Assembly: GCA_029204225.1 (NCBI GenBank)
Contig: CM055093.1
Location: 27,377,566 to 27,441,565 of the forward strand
DNA: 64,000 nt
Reading direction: 5' to 3'
Source: Diphasiastrum complanatum
Lineage: Eukaryota > Streptophyta > Lycopodiopsida > Lycopodiales > Lycopodiaceae
Shown: positions 48,601 through 60,601 of the stretch, one piece after another
How positions within the stretch are numbered: position 1 is the first letter of the stretch
Layout of the letters: every line of letters starts with the position of its first letter
Program-made: the position numbers and the translations under genes
The notes under the pieces: model-generated
What the model was told of the DNA's origin: nothing
Seen by the model: the letters and a program-made list of their open reading frames with translations, nothing else
Database searches by the model: none

Positions 48601-48790
48601 ACTATCAATCCACCATGGATCTAGATCTCCATCATTAGCAAGCATACATGAAGACATCACAAAAGCATCATCATTTATATTTGAACATCCAAACCATCCT
48701 CATCAAGAGTAAGATTACCTTGCTTGTCTCCTTGATCTCACTTCTTCTTGTAGCACTCACTTGCAAAGTGTCCTTTTGTGATGCCACCTT
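45692..48790 (-). pseudogene. Copia gag end and pol, nearly full length
   Basis: Minus strand, from a zinc-knuckle remnant (ITKGHFASECYKKK, about 48,780) through protease WWIDSGASSHMSFDKEYL (about 48,620-48,570), pre-integrase (VWHKRMGHLNFKSLEVMA, about 48,100), integrase (MYVTFIDGFSRFCWIYLLKS, LRSDNGGEYISTKLKAF, TPQQNGVAERKNR at 47,880-47,600), RT ([48 protein letters not shown] with intact YVDD at about 46,385) and RNase H (SSSEAKYKALTQCTKEM, ending 45,692). Damage is light: a few stops and frameshifts, and an 86-bp SINE between protease and pre-integrase. The 5' end is cut by the gypsy LTR at 48,793. No 3' LTR is seen; LTR copy 2 adjoins the end. Confidence 0.92.
48409..48524 (+). mobile_element. 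86-bp tRNA-like SINE with 15-bp TSD
   Basis: The insert 48,424-48,509 is bounded by perfect CATTGGCCATGTAGA repeats (48,409-48,423 and 48,510-48,524). Inside are an A-box-like TGGGCTCAACTGG and a near-perfect B box GGTTCGAGCC (48,480-48,489), about 35 nt apart, the internal promoter of RNA polymerase III genes. The length is that of a tRNA rather than a usual plant SINE of 100-300 bp. It belongs to the same family as the tandem pair at 17.4 kb. It disrupts copia between protease and pre-integrase. Confidence 0.82.
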
Positions 48791-48792
48791 AT

Positions 48793-50036
48793 TGTTAAAA
48801 ATTGAATATCAACATAAATATGGCATGATATACTCAAAAATGAAGATATGAGCTGGTTAAGTGTAAATCATGAAGAGGCCTAAAGTCATTTTTCGGGAAT
48901 ATATCTCCTAAGTACTTGCCTTGTAATTAAAAGCAAGACCTTTAATAAGAAAGACATTACCTTGGGTAACCTTTACTAGGTCGTCCACACAAAACAATTA
49001 GATACGAAAAGACATGTTAAACTAGAGTAACTTTAACTCGTAGTTAAGTATACCTTTCATGGTATAATTGAACGTATTTTCAATCTAATTGTTAACTAGA
49101 CCCTTTCGCGGGAGCGACACACCTGTTGTTTTAGAGGTGTGTTTGTTTGCCCCATAGAACATATATTGATCTCACACTTCAGTCTCGATCATCGAGAGAG
49201 AAGAGTTTATGCATATGTAAGAGATTGAAGAAGTGAATAGAGTTCTGTGAGTTATTCTCTCTTATATCTGTTCTCCACACTGTTGAGTGTGAGTGATCTT
49301 GAGTCTGCTAACAATCTCTAACGCATTACATGAATTACTCTCTGATCAGACAGACGCTCTAGTGCATTACAGTCGTTTGTTGTGTATCCATAAAACTTGA
49401 TCTAAAGAACTGTCTTAAAACCAACTTATTCGTCTGTCGCGAATACTTTCTTTTTGGCACTCGAATAACGACTATTTTTGGTACAGTCTAGCACGATCAT
49501 TGAATAAAGCTGTATGTATACATATGAGATAGTCCCTGTCTGAAGAATTGAGTCTTTGATCTGTTTTCCTGATTGGCATTGACATAAGTTTCTAACGTGT
49601 TCTAAAACCATTCGTGTTCTTTAACCATTAATTTGGACTTTAGTTGTTGAGGACTTTTGTCTAGAGACGAATAGTTCGTGAATGCGATTAATTAATTGTC
49701 TGCACAGTCGCAAATACATCGAAGAACTCTCGACTCTTATTGACACCTTAATCAGCCAAAGTGTAGTACTGCTGTACTACTCTAATAACATCTCATCTGT
49801 AGAACGCATTTCATTCAATTTGATAGAGGCTAGATTGTTGTTCTGAAATTATTAACATTACATTTTCCAAACCATAAGTAATACCGGTTACTTTTTAATG
49901 TTTGTTGACAACCAGAATAACACTTGAAACCACTTGCCATAATTGTACAAAATACATAACTTTCTAACGATGTCCTCTGTGGGAACGACATTATTTACTA
50001 TAAAATCTTTATTAACCCTGTTGGTATAGTATGACA
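48793..50036 (+). repeat. LTR copy B of Tat/Athila-like gypsy family (5' LTR)
   Basis: 1,244 bp, starting TGTTAAAAATTG and ending TATAGTATGACA. Collinear with copy A (6,911-8,157). It is followed by a primer-binding site and gag, so it is a 5' LTR. It is inserted in or joined to the copia gag end at its left. Confidence 0.88.
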
Positions 50037-50048
50037 TATACCAATTTT

Positions 50049-50066
50049 TGGCGTCGTTGCCGGGGA
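50049..50066 (+). promoter_or_regulatory. Primer-binding site, Athila/Tat type
   Basis: TGGCGTCGTTGCCGGGGA, one base different from the TGGCGCCGTTGCCGGGGA site typical of plant Athila and Tat elements. It starts 13 bases after the LTR end. Confidence 0.85.
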
Positions 50067-50118
50067 TAGTTTAGGAAAGTTATAAGAAATCTGACAAATC
50101 CATCTCCATCTCTAGTGT

Positions 50119-50577
50119 ATGTCAGGAGAATCCAGATTACAACGATATTGTAAGCTTAGAGAGGAATTTTTACGAAGACAAAGTGAGAATACTAGTCAAA
50201 GACATCTAGACAAAATCACTGCCCAGTTACTTGAATTCCTAATTAGCTTTGGTATGGAGGGCCCTGCTGCACGTTTCACTTCTATATCAAAAATAAAATA
50301 CGATTATATTAAAAGGACTTCTTCCGACGATGCAGATAGCTATGTCTCACAATTTGAGTCAATCGCTAATGTGAATAACGAAGGTACTGATGTAGACAAA
50401 CTACGAATCTTTCCTGGTTTGCTAAAAAAACAGGCGCACATCTGGTACAGTCAAGTTGAACCAGGCCGTGTAGGAACCTGGTACCTACTGAAAGATGCGT
50501 TTCTGAACCAGTTCAGAGAAATCGGTTACATTGGAGTCAAGACAAATATGAAGGTGAAACGCCTTTGTCTGACATGA
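50119..50577 (+). CDS. Gypsy gag (short)
   Basis: A 152-codon open frame. The part ADSYVSQFESIANVNNEGTD, KLRIFPGLLKKQAHIWYSQV, GTWYLLKDAFLNQFREIG follows the retrotransposon gag pattern (LR.F...L...A..W....P..I..W..L...F...F). It is shorter than usual for Tat/Athila gag, and no zinc knuckle follows. It overlaps the start of the pol frame by 13 bases in a different frame. Confidence 0.75.
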   Translation: MSGESRLQRYCKLREEFLRRQSENTSQRHLDKITAQLLEFLISFGMEGPAARFTSISKIKYDYIKRTSSDDADSYVSQFESIANVNNEGTDVDKLRIFPGLLKKQAHIWYSQVEPGRVGTWYLLKDAFLNQFREIGYIGVKTNMKVKRLCLT

Positions 50578-52351
50578 GTTTTATATCAGAGAAATCTTCT
50601 TATGCCTTAAATATTTTTTCTAACGCATCTGACATTGAAGTTCAATATTTCGAATCTTATGAGAATGCTGACGAAGAAGAAGTCTTCGATGCCTGCAACA
50701 TTGAAGCGGATGTTTCGTATGAAGAAATTAATGTTGCAGACACGAACTCGAATGAGTCTGATGATTCGAATGACGAATCTAAACACGAATTTGATAACAA
50801 GGACCAGGCTGACAACAAGAATACATCTATGGAGTCAAGCATGCGCAAAATTCATGGCCATACCAAGGCCAATATGATAGAAGGTATCATATTACCAGAT
50901 TCTACTGAACTAATTGAACTTGCACCTGGCAGATTTGTGCATGTTTCAAAGTCACTTGGAGAATCGGAGTTAGCGGAATTCACTGAACTATTGAAGGAGG
51001 ATCAAGATGTTTTTGCCTGGTCGCTCAACAATTTGAAGGGTATACCTGCAGAATTCGGAGAGCAGCGTATTGATCTTAAGGAAGATGTTGTACCTGTTCG
51101 ACAGAGACAATATCGTCTCAACCCTAAATACTCTCTCATGGTTAAGGACGAACTCAACAAACACCGTAAGACAGGTATAATCTATCCCATCTTAAGAAGT
51201 GAATGGGTTTCACCCATTGTTGTCGTCCCAAAGAAGAAGACTGGCAAAATAAGAATATGCCAGGATTTCCGCAAACTCAATGTTGTCACAAGGAAGGATC
51301 ATCGTCCTTTGTCCTTTACTGATTTCATCTTAGATCAGGTTGCTGGTCAGGAGTGTTACAATTTCTGTGACGGTTTTTCTGGTTATAATCAGGTTGGAGT
51401 GCGGAAGGAGGATCGTTCAAAGACCACATTCACTACGGATTGGGACACTTATGCCTACAACAAAATGCCCTTTGGTCTTTGTAACGCTCCAGCAACTTTT
51501 CAGCGAATCATGATGTTAATATTCGCTGCCTTCCTAAGAACTTTTCTCGAAATATTTATTGATGATTTTTGTGTATATAGTGATATAAAGACGCACCTGC
51601 AGAAGCTGAAATTAACATTGCAACAGTGTTGAGATACTTGTTTATCTCTTCATCTAGAGAAATGTTTTTTTGGTATGAAAGAAGGGATATTACTTGGACA
51701 CAGAATATCTAACAAAGGAATAGAAGTCGACAAAGATAAAGTCGATCTTATAAAGAATCTCCAGATACCAACCAATTTACGTGAACTAAGAACTTTCTTA
51801 GGACATGTCGGCTATTACTGGAGATTTATTCAAAATCATGCTTCTATTCCTGCCTCTCTTACACATCTACTGAAAAAACAAGTGGAATACTTGTGGACGA
51901 ATGAACAATAGAAAGCATTCGAAGAACTTAAGCAAAGGTTGATCAATGTTCCTATTCTGAGACCACCCAACTGGGCTATTTTATTTCATAGTTATGTGGA
52001 TGTTTCTACATTTGCTATTGGCATCTGTCTAAGCCAGAAGGACAACCAGAAGAAAGATCATCCCATTTACTATGCGAGTCGACAGCTCAGTGCATCAGAG
52101 AAGAATTATTCGGCTATAGAAAGAGAAGCACTTGGCATGATTTTCACTGTTAAGAAATTTCAACATTATTTGTTGGGATATGCATTTATTTTTCATGTTG
52201 ATCACTATGCTCTTAAGTATCTTGTAAATAAACCAGATCTATCAGGACGAATTGCTCGATGGGTTCTACTTCTGCAGGAATTCACTTATCAAGTAGAGCT
52301 TCATCAAGAAAAATATCATACAAATGCACACGTATTAATGGGTCTAGACTG
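50565..52351 (+). pseudogene. Gypsy RT-RNase H, two in-frame stops
   Basis: The start is an acidic linker (50,640-50,850), with no clear protease. RT has LKEDQDVFAWSLNNLKGIP, YPILRSEWVSPIVVVPKKKT, ICQDFRKLNVVTRKDHRPL, YNKMPFGLCNAPATFQRIMM and IFIDDFCVYS (catalytic IDD). It continues through TGA at 51,630 and TAG at 51,909 without frame change: GHRISNKGIEVDKDKVDLI, LGHVGYYWRFI. RNase H has FHSYVDVSTFAIGICLSQKD, YYASRQLSASEKNYSAIERE and FIFHVDHYALKYLVNKPD, ending at TGA 52,349. Integrase is absent. The light damage suggests a fairly recent insertion; the element ends prematurely. Confidence 0.9.
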
Positions 52352-52940
52352 AAGAAATACTACCTTTGACCAAAAAAAAAATTTCTTGTTATTTTGTAGT
52401 ATTTTTCTAATATTTCTTGCGACTTTTCTTTTAACTTTTCTAGAAATTTTCTTGACTGCTCTCAATCTCTCAATATAATTTTTATTGTATTTTTGAGAAT
52501 TTTTCGCGACACTAAATTTGTTAATCAAATTTTTGTAAATCATTTTTGAGAATTTTTCTAGAATCTTTTCTAGTATTTTCTCCAGTTTTTTCGAGAAATT
52601 TTCTAGTATGTTGTTAAAATTTTTGAGAAATTCTCGTGAGTTTCTGTATCAATTTTTTTTAGGATTCTGCGAGAAAGTTTCGCGAAACTTTCTAGAATAT
52701 TTCTAGCATATTTTCGAGAATCTCTCGAGAATCTCTCGACCTACTTTTTGTATTCCTCCATTAAAGATGATGGCCACGTGATCATCATTTTTCACACGTG
52801 TGTATGCTCACATATCAAAACAAATATTGTTTTTTTTTTATTAATTTTTTTTTCCTTTTCACAAACAGTCTTCCGTCATTAAATATCGATTTGTTAAATT
52901 ATAGTTTCAAACACTGAGCCATGCACGTCCTCCATAAATG
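52352..52940. other. T-rich stretch with clustered TTCnnGAA palindromes
   Basis: No ORF. Between about 52,435 and 52,725 there are six exact TTCnnGAA sites (TTCTAGAA, TTCGAGAA, TTCGCGAA forms) plus many near-matches such as TCTCGAGAATCTCTCGA, in T-rich DNA. This is the spacing of heat-shock elements; function is unproven. Confidence 0.55.
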
Positions 52941-53089
52941 GAAGTGACATATGTCATGTCCCCATGCCACATCATCATCCCTTCCACACTGCTATTGCAT
53001 ATCCGAGTTATTTTCCATTTTCTTCCTTACACTTTCGGCCTGCAATTTTATGCTTTCCTACGCTTATTCTCTTTTGCGATCAAAGCTCA

Positions 53090-54431
53090 CTCATATGAAC
53101 TATTGTGATCTACGGAACTATCGTCAAACATTCGACCAATGGCTTTCGGATCAAGTTCTAGTTCTACCATCATTTGGAAAGCACACGCAGGAATCCACCT
53201 GGCATCCATCTAGTCTTATTTGGATCGATGCAGGTTGGGTGATCTGAAAGTGGACCCTTCAGTCATCCTTTCTGAAGTCAACACGGAATTTGTGAACTCC
53301 ATCCACTCAATTTCTGAGGTGGACTTCAAAGTTCATATGCGAGGCCAATTCTCCACTATCACTGAAGACCTATTCTGCACAGCCCTCGGGTTACCTTTGG
53401 ATGGAAAGATGGTTTCAACCAATAAAGACTCAGTGGATGAAGCAGTCCACTTTTTGAGCAATTGTTTCATACCCACGAAGGGGTACAAAATTTCAATGAT
53501 CCGCGACACAACATTTAAACTGTTCTGTAAATACGCGAACCAAGCAATATTTTTAACGGATGCGGATGCCACAATTTCAGTTCAAAATTTTGGTTACATA
53601 TTGGATGCACTTGCCGATAATCCAGTTTGCTTCAGTGTTATTACCTACAAGGCTTTTTTGCAATGGATTAAGCATCAAAGGTTTTCTGGCATTGGAGCAC
53701 ATGTTTCTCGATTGTGTGCCAATTTTGACATTTTGACCAAACAGGGGAAAACAATGCTGACGGAAAGGATGTTGGCTCCCAAGCCAATTGATCTGTTCCA
53801 GCATCCTGTCTGTTTCTTTTTCGGTTGCACCTGATGCTGCACCAACAGTCGAAGTGGCAACTCTCACTACTATGGAGATTGATGTTGCACCATCCCAACC
53901 AGATACAGGTCTAGTTGGGGCAATGGATGGCGCTGCTGCTGCTACTGATTCTTCAAAGCTCACGTCTGCTTCCACATCTCAAAAGCATCAGAGTGCATCC
54001 ACCATTGATGATGATGCAACCCAGTCCGATACATCAGACAAAGGACGAACAGCTGCAGAAGACGATACTGGGGCTCCTATTGAAGATGAAGACGAACCAG
54101 ACAACCAGCCCCACTCCAGTGGTTGCAATCCATGATAGAAAAAGCCAAGAATTTAGTGGCTGAAGTGTACGAGTTGGATAAGTACCACCGACAACTCACC
54201 ATGGAGCTTATTAACTCAGAGAGGAAACCTCTAGACTCTCTCAAGGAGTCCTACAAGAAGATCGATTCGCTCGAATCAGGCAACACGAAGCTCGAACAAA
54301 ATCGTTCTCTCGAAACACAGTTTCAGACTCTAATAAAGGAAGCTGATTCTTTGAAGCAGACAAATAAAGCGATTCAGGCTTGCCAATGTAGAAAAATCAG
54401 CGAATGCAATGCAAACTCTAATAGATCTTGA
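53090..54431 (+). pseudogene. Downstream ORF of gypsy element, plant-mobile-domain-like
   Basis: The frame 53,220-53,834 begins ...LKVDPSVILSEVNTEFVNSI and contains FSTITEDLFCTALGLPLDGK and TYKAFLQWIKHQRF, recalling the helical domain that plant retrotransposons and related genes carry as an extra ORF (putative plant transposon protein type; memory-based and uncertain). After a frameshift, a low-complexity Ala/Thr/Asp stretch (53,830-54,135) and a basic coiled coil (54,123-54,431, with LDSLKESYKKIDSLESGNTK) follow. It lies in the orientation of the gypsy RT upstream, at the place of the env-like region in some Tat/Athila elements. Confidence 0.45.
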
Positions 54432-54469
54432 TCAAACATTAACCAAAACATAAAATAATATTGATGTCC

Positions 54470-54904
54470 GTAAAATAACAATAAGCTATTGTATTCCACA
54501 CGTGTGGATCTGAAAATAGCATTTAATGAGCATTCTACACATAGAATTGCAAGATATCACAAGTATAGTGCACCAATGGATAGTAGAACCCAAGAGAACC
54601 ATGCATAAGCATGAACGAGATAAGAGAGAGAGAATGTCTTCTCTTCCCATGAGTTACAACCTTTTATAACAGGTCCAAACCCAAGTTCAAGCTTTGTTTT
54701 CCCTCCATAATAAAAAACCCTACTATTCTTGTGACTAAACCCTACTATTTTTGTGACTAGATTCAATGTAACTACTACTCAAATTGAATCCCTCCAAAAC
54801 TCATGTTCTATAGTTTTCCACACTTTCCAAAGTGTTTATTCAAATGATTTTAGACTAATATAACTTTGAAAAGTCAAACTATAAGTCTACTATGAAAATT
54901 GGCC
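54470..54904 (-). repeat. Probable LTR of minus-strand gypsy element
   Basis: On the minus strand, TTATAAAAGG (about 54,669-54,660) resembles a TATA box and is followed by pyrimidine-rich sequence with CTCTCTCTCTTATCTCG. It adjoins the truncated pol start at 54,905. Edges are not defined. Confidence 0.35.
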
Positions 54905-56347
54905 TCAATTGCCAAATATACAAATATGACCAAAATAGACTAAACTATTTGAATTTCTCACATGGTCTACCGACCTAGATGGCGGTATTCCATGAGGTAA
55001 TTCAATTGGAAACACATCTTTGAATTCAAACAATATCTTATTCTTCTCAATCAGCTTCTGATCTAAGTCTACTAAGCTAAGAATCTTTGACAGTTCAAAA
55101 CTACTTCCATGCATTTCAAAAAAATCCAAAATGGGTTTTTCAAAGAAAGAATAAGCTTCATACTGTGAATCAAAAATTTTCATTACGTTAGCAGATGAAA
55201 TCAACCCAGACGGATGTACATATATGTCTCCAAACAGTGTAACTATTTCTTTACCCTCCTGAAAAGAGAGAACATATGCATGCTTCTCAAAATCTATATT
55301 AGGGAATTTATTAAATAACCACTCATACTCTAATATTATGTCTATACGTGCTAAATCTAAAACATGGAAATCTATTAAATCTCTATAGTCTTGGATCCAT
55401 ATGGGGAACTTTGGAACTTTGACATCCCATGTCTCCAACTCCGCACCTGAAGCTAGATATACTTTATATCTATGATCATTGGCTTCAGTTTCCAGGCCGC
55501 ATTTCTACACAAGGCCAGAGTTAATAAAATTATGAGTAGATCCACTATCTACCAATATACTAACTTTATGTCCTTTAACTGTGCCTTTCAAACGAAATAA
55601 TTTAAACATGTCCAGGCTTACTACAATGAAAACACACATTCGTTTTTCAAGCATTTTTCCGAAAAATTTGTTTCTTTTGTCTAAACTCTGATGCAATTTG
55701 ATCCAGTTTCTCAAAATACTTGAGCTTTTTGTCACAAACACTTTTCTTTCCCTTCTTCTGGCTGGGTCCTAACGGATTAGCCTAAAGTTTCTTCCTAGAT
55801 GTCACCATTGTGAAATCATACGCTTTCACGACCCATACGACGTCATCGAAAGTTTGAAGCACATTTTGCTTACACTCATTCTGATAATCTGCTAACAAAC
55901 CCAGGATAAACTGCCAGAGTGACAATTTTGCATCGATTGAGGGAACCTTGTTCCATAAATCCATAAATTCTTGTACGTACGAGCCCAAACTCTGAGTACC
56001 CATTTTGCAATAGGCAAATATTTGATAGAAATCCGAGTTGTCCACAACCACAAACGACTACATGAAAACTTCCATGACTTCTCTCCACGTAGCAGGTTTG
56101 GGTTGCAAATTACGCCACCATGATGAAGCCTTTCCTCGGAAGAACAAAACAACACTCTCAATCGTTCAACTAAAAGCCCAAATATGGCGAGGACAGAGTC
56201 TTAACTTGATTCAACAATACTTCCATCTGTTGATCCCTTAAAGTGTTCTGATTGTTCATTTCATTAAGCGCGCTGCTTAACTGTTGGCAAATATGCAAAT
56301 AGGTAGGCATAGGCCTGACCATCCAGAGCTGCACCATCATTTGCCAT
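54905..56347 (-). pseudogene. Gypsy gag-protease and RT start
   Basis: Minus strand. Gag starts MANDGAALDGQAYAYLFA at 56,347 and continues in several frames, with FYQIFAYCKMGTQSLGSYVQ and SLWQFILGLLADYQNECKQN (56,051-55,782), the gag core. Protease at 55,741-55,505 has VSILVDSGSTHNFI. The protease-RT linker at 55,438-54,905 has IDIILEYEWLF and the RT entry FPIELPHGIPPSRSVDH. RT proper is missing. The damage and the missing pol show a dead, internally deleted element. Confidence 0.85.
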
Positions 56348-58179
56348 ATTGATTTCTTGAAATGGAAAAATTAGATTAATTAGTTGACAGAGATCCGAAA
56401 TCCTCAACTAAAAAGTGAGAAGTATTGGACCTTTTAATTGGCAGAAAAAATCTCAACAATGTCTTTCACTTCTTTAAACAAATTTTGTTTAAATCAATAT
56501 CAGACTAATTTTGAACAATAACACCTGTAGATTCTAAAAAGTTATCAAATATAATGCCCTAATGAAATTTGCATGAAAAATACAATGAGGGCTTTACATG
56601 TCCATGTGTGACTATGTGTGCGCACATCTAAGGTACACCAATTTAGGCAAGTATTGACTAGTTGTGCTACCTTCTGAGTCAAGCAAGATATGTAGAAATT
56701 TGGAAAACTAGTCTTTTAAATAAGAAACCAAGGTTGGAGAAGAAAAAAATCAATATTAAAATTTTCAATAAGGTGATTGATAAATTATGAAAAGTTTTGT
56801 CTTACACGATGCATTCAAATTGCTAAAAAATAGAAAAAAAACAAAAAACAAGACTCTACAGCCTAAGCTTTTAGCAAATGGTCACAATATCTTACCTCTA
56901 TCATGACAAAGGTAAATTTAAATGAGTCTACATGAAGCATGCACACTAGAGTCGACCCAAAAACTATTATGCATTTTTTTCTCTCTTTAGGGCTCATACA
57001 ACCACATAAGCAAATAAAACTTAGCTACAAAGAAACACAAAGCAATAAAAAATTCACAAAGTGAATGAATAAAAAAATGTACAATGAGAAATGAAATATC
57101 TTACACACCATGATATAGAGTTGGACAACATTCTCATATATTTTTACAACTAGTTTCCATCAGCTTAATTGTGGCACATGGCATCTCATGTGCATAAATG
57201 GAGGCCCTAGAATGATATTCTAGTAATGAATGGTAAATGTTGCCTTCCAAGGCAATGTTTAGGAATGACAACAAAGTATGGGAGTGGAAGCTACATTTTT
57301 CATCCAAAGTAGATTCCATAAGAGATTCAAAAGGATAATGACATCAAGCGAATAGATTATTATTATTATTTTTACATTTTGTAGGAAAGTGTACCATATT
57401 CACCAAATTTTGATTATAAGTTCTAAGGATTACTACATAAGATTCAATAAGTTAATTATAAAAATTTCAAAAACTAAGGAATTTTTTTATTTTGTAAGTT
57501 CTATGCTATAAGACTAGCCCAATCTTAAGCCTTTCACTAGACTATGCATAGGCTCTCTCACTTAACTGTTGGTCGATGAGCACCTCACACTTTAGCCTCA
57601 GGTCAATCTTAGTAGTTGGTGATGTTACAAAATAGACAATTTCACATGACACATCAATTTAGAAAATAGGGTTATTCAAATTTCTAGATGGCATGGAGAC
57701 ACGCCTAAGAAAAATGACATGAAAAGTCATTGGAAACTATGAGTATGTAATATGTAGATAAAAGCTTATTGAGATAGTTGGATCTATATGTTGATTTTAA
57801 CATCGTGTTAACTAATAAAAACTAATGACAAAATTTAGTAGGTGGAAGTCTTCTTGACCCGCAAGACTTTCAGTTGGAGCCTAGAGGACACAATTTCTGA
57901 GAAGCCTTCAAAAATATAAAATCTCAAGTTTCATTCAACATAAGTGTGCCTCGGCCCGCCAACCCAGCTTCCCAGTCAGCATGATCGTTATCTAACATGA
58001 CGTCGACCACTCTACCTACACGGCATCCCTTTTATCTCCTATTTGTAACATGTATCTGGGCATGCACGTCGACCGAGACCACCAACCCATATTATTCTTA
58101 TTTCTTACGATACTCTCCTCGATCTTCATAAACATTACAACGACGACGATGGGTTTCAACTTTCCACTATTATTAACTA
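56348..58179. other. AT-rich, no gene recognised
   Basis: Bases next to 56,347 may be the leader of the gypsy element. The rest has only short ORFs and no repeat that I can match in the window. A (TTA)n stretch lies near 57,358-57,371. Confidence 0.4.
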
Positions 58180-58401
58180 GTGGCTAGCTCCACGCTCTTT
58201 CCTGCTGATCATGATCAGTGGCTAAATAAAAAGTTTTCATGCAACCTGGTAACATTAAATGCTCAGCTTGTGGACACAGAAAAGACTGCCAATCCAATCA
58301 AGGATATCATATATTGCGGAACAGGAAAGGTATCTGGTTCAGAACTTCAGAATAGATACAATAACGTCCAGATACAGGCCGTGCTTAAGCCGCAGCTATG
58401 A
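58180..58401 (+). CDS. Small ORF of unknown function
   Basis: 73 codons (MASSTLFPADHDQWLNKKFS, then KDIIYCGTGKVSGSELQNRY), hydrophilic, no recognised domain. It lies just downstream of the esterase gene on the opposite strand and could be chance, or an exon of an unseen gene. Confidence 0.2.
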   Translation: MASSTLFPADHDQWLNKKFSCNLVTLNAQLVDTEKTANPIKDIIYCGTGKVSGSELQNRYNNVQIQAVLKPQL

Positions 58402-58532
58402 CAAAGCTTTGAAGACATGATTCTTGGGTCCTTCTGGTTTGGCAAAAAAATGGACCAAGAAACCCAATCACTGGCTTATTTACAATATGTGCATCGACTT
58501 CAGAGTTGGTGCAAATATCTAGTGTTATGGAA

Positions 58533-60560
58533 CTATATATCCTCAAGTGGTAATTGAGGCATTAAATTAGGCGATTCATCATGTAGACCTTTTGATTTGT
58601 TTTCGTTAGCATGGATCTTGTGTCTCCGTACATCGTCAAAATATTGAGAAACATATAGACTAGATTGTTTTAATTGATCACCATCGTAGGAGCTTCGTGC
58701 AGGACTCCTCTTATCCAACCACGAGATTATGTCCTTGAAGACGATCTCAACATTCTTATCTGGTTCACCTACTAGCAGACCATGCCACATGCCTGGGTAA
58801 ATTTTAATTTCCTTGTCAAAACTCTTAGCGGAGCTATACAGCTCCATGCTGCACTCGGGATCAGTCACTCTATCCGCAGCGCCGTGCAAGATAAGGAACG
58901 GTAGCGTCACCTGCAGCAGCAAAATAGAAGACTTCAGATCAATTAAATCTTAACAACAGCTGTATAAGATAATGTTGACTCTAGAGCTTATCACAACATA
59001 AGCATCACAAACTCTAGCTTGACAGCTCGGACTTGCGTTTTACCTCATCAAGTCTTTGCTCAATGCTGACGCTTGCTTTGAGCATCTCCAGAGCCGTCTT
59101 TACACGGGGCCGGTCTTGGTATATATAAGAATTTGTCCGAATCTATCCATACAAGAATTTCTTTAGGAGAAAACAAGTCGATGAGATTCCTATTTTGAAT
59201 TGGACGCAGACCTTATTCTTGAAAATAAAAACTAGCGATGGTTCGAGTCAAGTATACCTCTTCTTTCTTAATAGGATCTTTGTAGGCCATCTCAATTACA
59301 TCTTCTGTTGGTACAAGCTTCCATTTTGCAATTAATGGTGAAAGAGTCGTCAATACTCTGGTCACCAACGGATGTGGCTTCATATTTTCTGAGATCTATC
59401 ACAGATGATTGCAGAGCGAAATAAAACAGGGAACTCTACAAAAACTTAAGCTCAATAGCTGAAAGATCAAAGTTGATACATTCATCCAAGACGCGTTTTT
59501 AATAAGAGAACTAAAAATTAAATTTGCCATACTTTGCACATCGGAGCTACTAGAACTGCCCCATTCCAGCTTGTAGGTTCTTTTCTATGAAGAAGAAGCG
59601 CCACACAACCTCCCATAGACTCGCCGTACAAAAATCTTGCCTTATTTTTATATTCAGGACGCTCTAGTGAACAGACAAACATTCGCGATCAGTTTCAAAA
59701 GTTAGACATAAAAATCGATTCAAATCAACACAATACAAACATCTGTATTGTTTTAAGAAATATTTTGCATTCACAAGTGAAGGCAAAGGACCTAACTAGC
59801 TACAGACAATCGTTCTAGCAAGAGGTATGATACCTCTAACGGATTTGAAAAAAGCAGCGACGTCGTCAGTAATGCTCGCAAAGTTTTCGATGTAACATCG
59901 AGTCCCATCGGATTTTCCATGGCCCTCGTAATCAATACCAAATACTGCATACCCAGCTTCTGCAAGCGTTACTCCCGCTCCTGTCATGTGCAAAAGAAGT
60001 ACCGTAATCTTTATAGACTAGATCATGACATCGGTGATAATACAATGAAAGAATGAGAATCACAAAGTTCATGTCAGGAAATCAATATCGTGGATGGATC
60101 GTTTCTGATTAGGTCCCCTTGAGATTTTATAAGCTACAAAACTCAAACTGATCTGCGTATTTCACAGAAGCTTTGATAGTACCTTTCATGAAGATGCTGC
60201 ACTCAACTGCATATCCTGTCATGATAAGGATAATTTTGCTTAAGTTTTTAAAAATCACTACAAATTTCCAAAATCATGTCATGAATCGAAAAAATTAATT
60301 TCTAGAAACGAAAAATGGAACGTCGTTGGTAAGTTTATGATGGTCCGTATTCAAGATCACATCGCTTACGATAGAATCAATTAGCAATAAGCAATGCACC
60401 AGAGACTTGTAACATGTGATAGTTACCGTGACACAGACACACGAGGGCTTTGATGTCCTGATTAGCAGGAATCCAGCTACAAGTAAACAATCTCATCCCT
60501 CTAGAATTGTGTATATAATCCTGCAGAGCATAGGCCACAGTTGTTGCCAAAGTTGAGACG
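58533..60560 (-). CDS. Monoacylglycerol lipase / caffeoylshikimate esterase-like hydrolase
   Basis: Seven exons on the minus strand, all with GT-AG introns and consistent phases: 60,427 to about 60,560; 60,183-60,215; 59,834-59,980; 59,533-59,663; 59,258-59,395; 59,044-59,142; 58,533-58,910. The product is an alpha/beta hydrolase of the plant MAGL/CSE-like group: NSRGMRLFTCSWIPANQDIK, CHGYAVECSIFMKGAG, YAVFGIDYEGHGKSDGTRCY, nucleophile elbow LYGESMGGCVALLL (Ser), LHGAADRVTDPECS (Asp) and YPGMWHGLLVGEPD (His), so the triad is complete. Such enzymes hydrolyse monoacylglycerols, lysophospholipids or caffeoylshikimate; the substrate cannot be read from sequence. The C-terminal tail after WLDKRSPARS (about 45 residues) is longer than usual. 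No stop or frameshift was found. The first coding exon with the ATG is not identified: the exon with NSRG has no in-frame ATG upstream, and an acceptor (CTCTGCAG before GATTATATA, or AATAG) must lie within it. Confidence 0.9.
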
Positions 60561-60601
60561 CTGCTATTATGGCCACAAATAAAACAAAACAACGGAAACA
60601 A

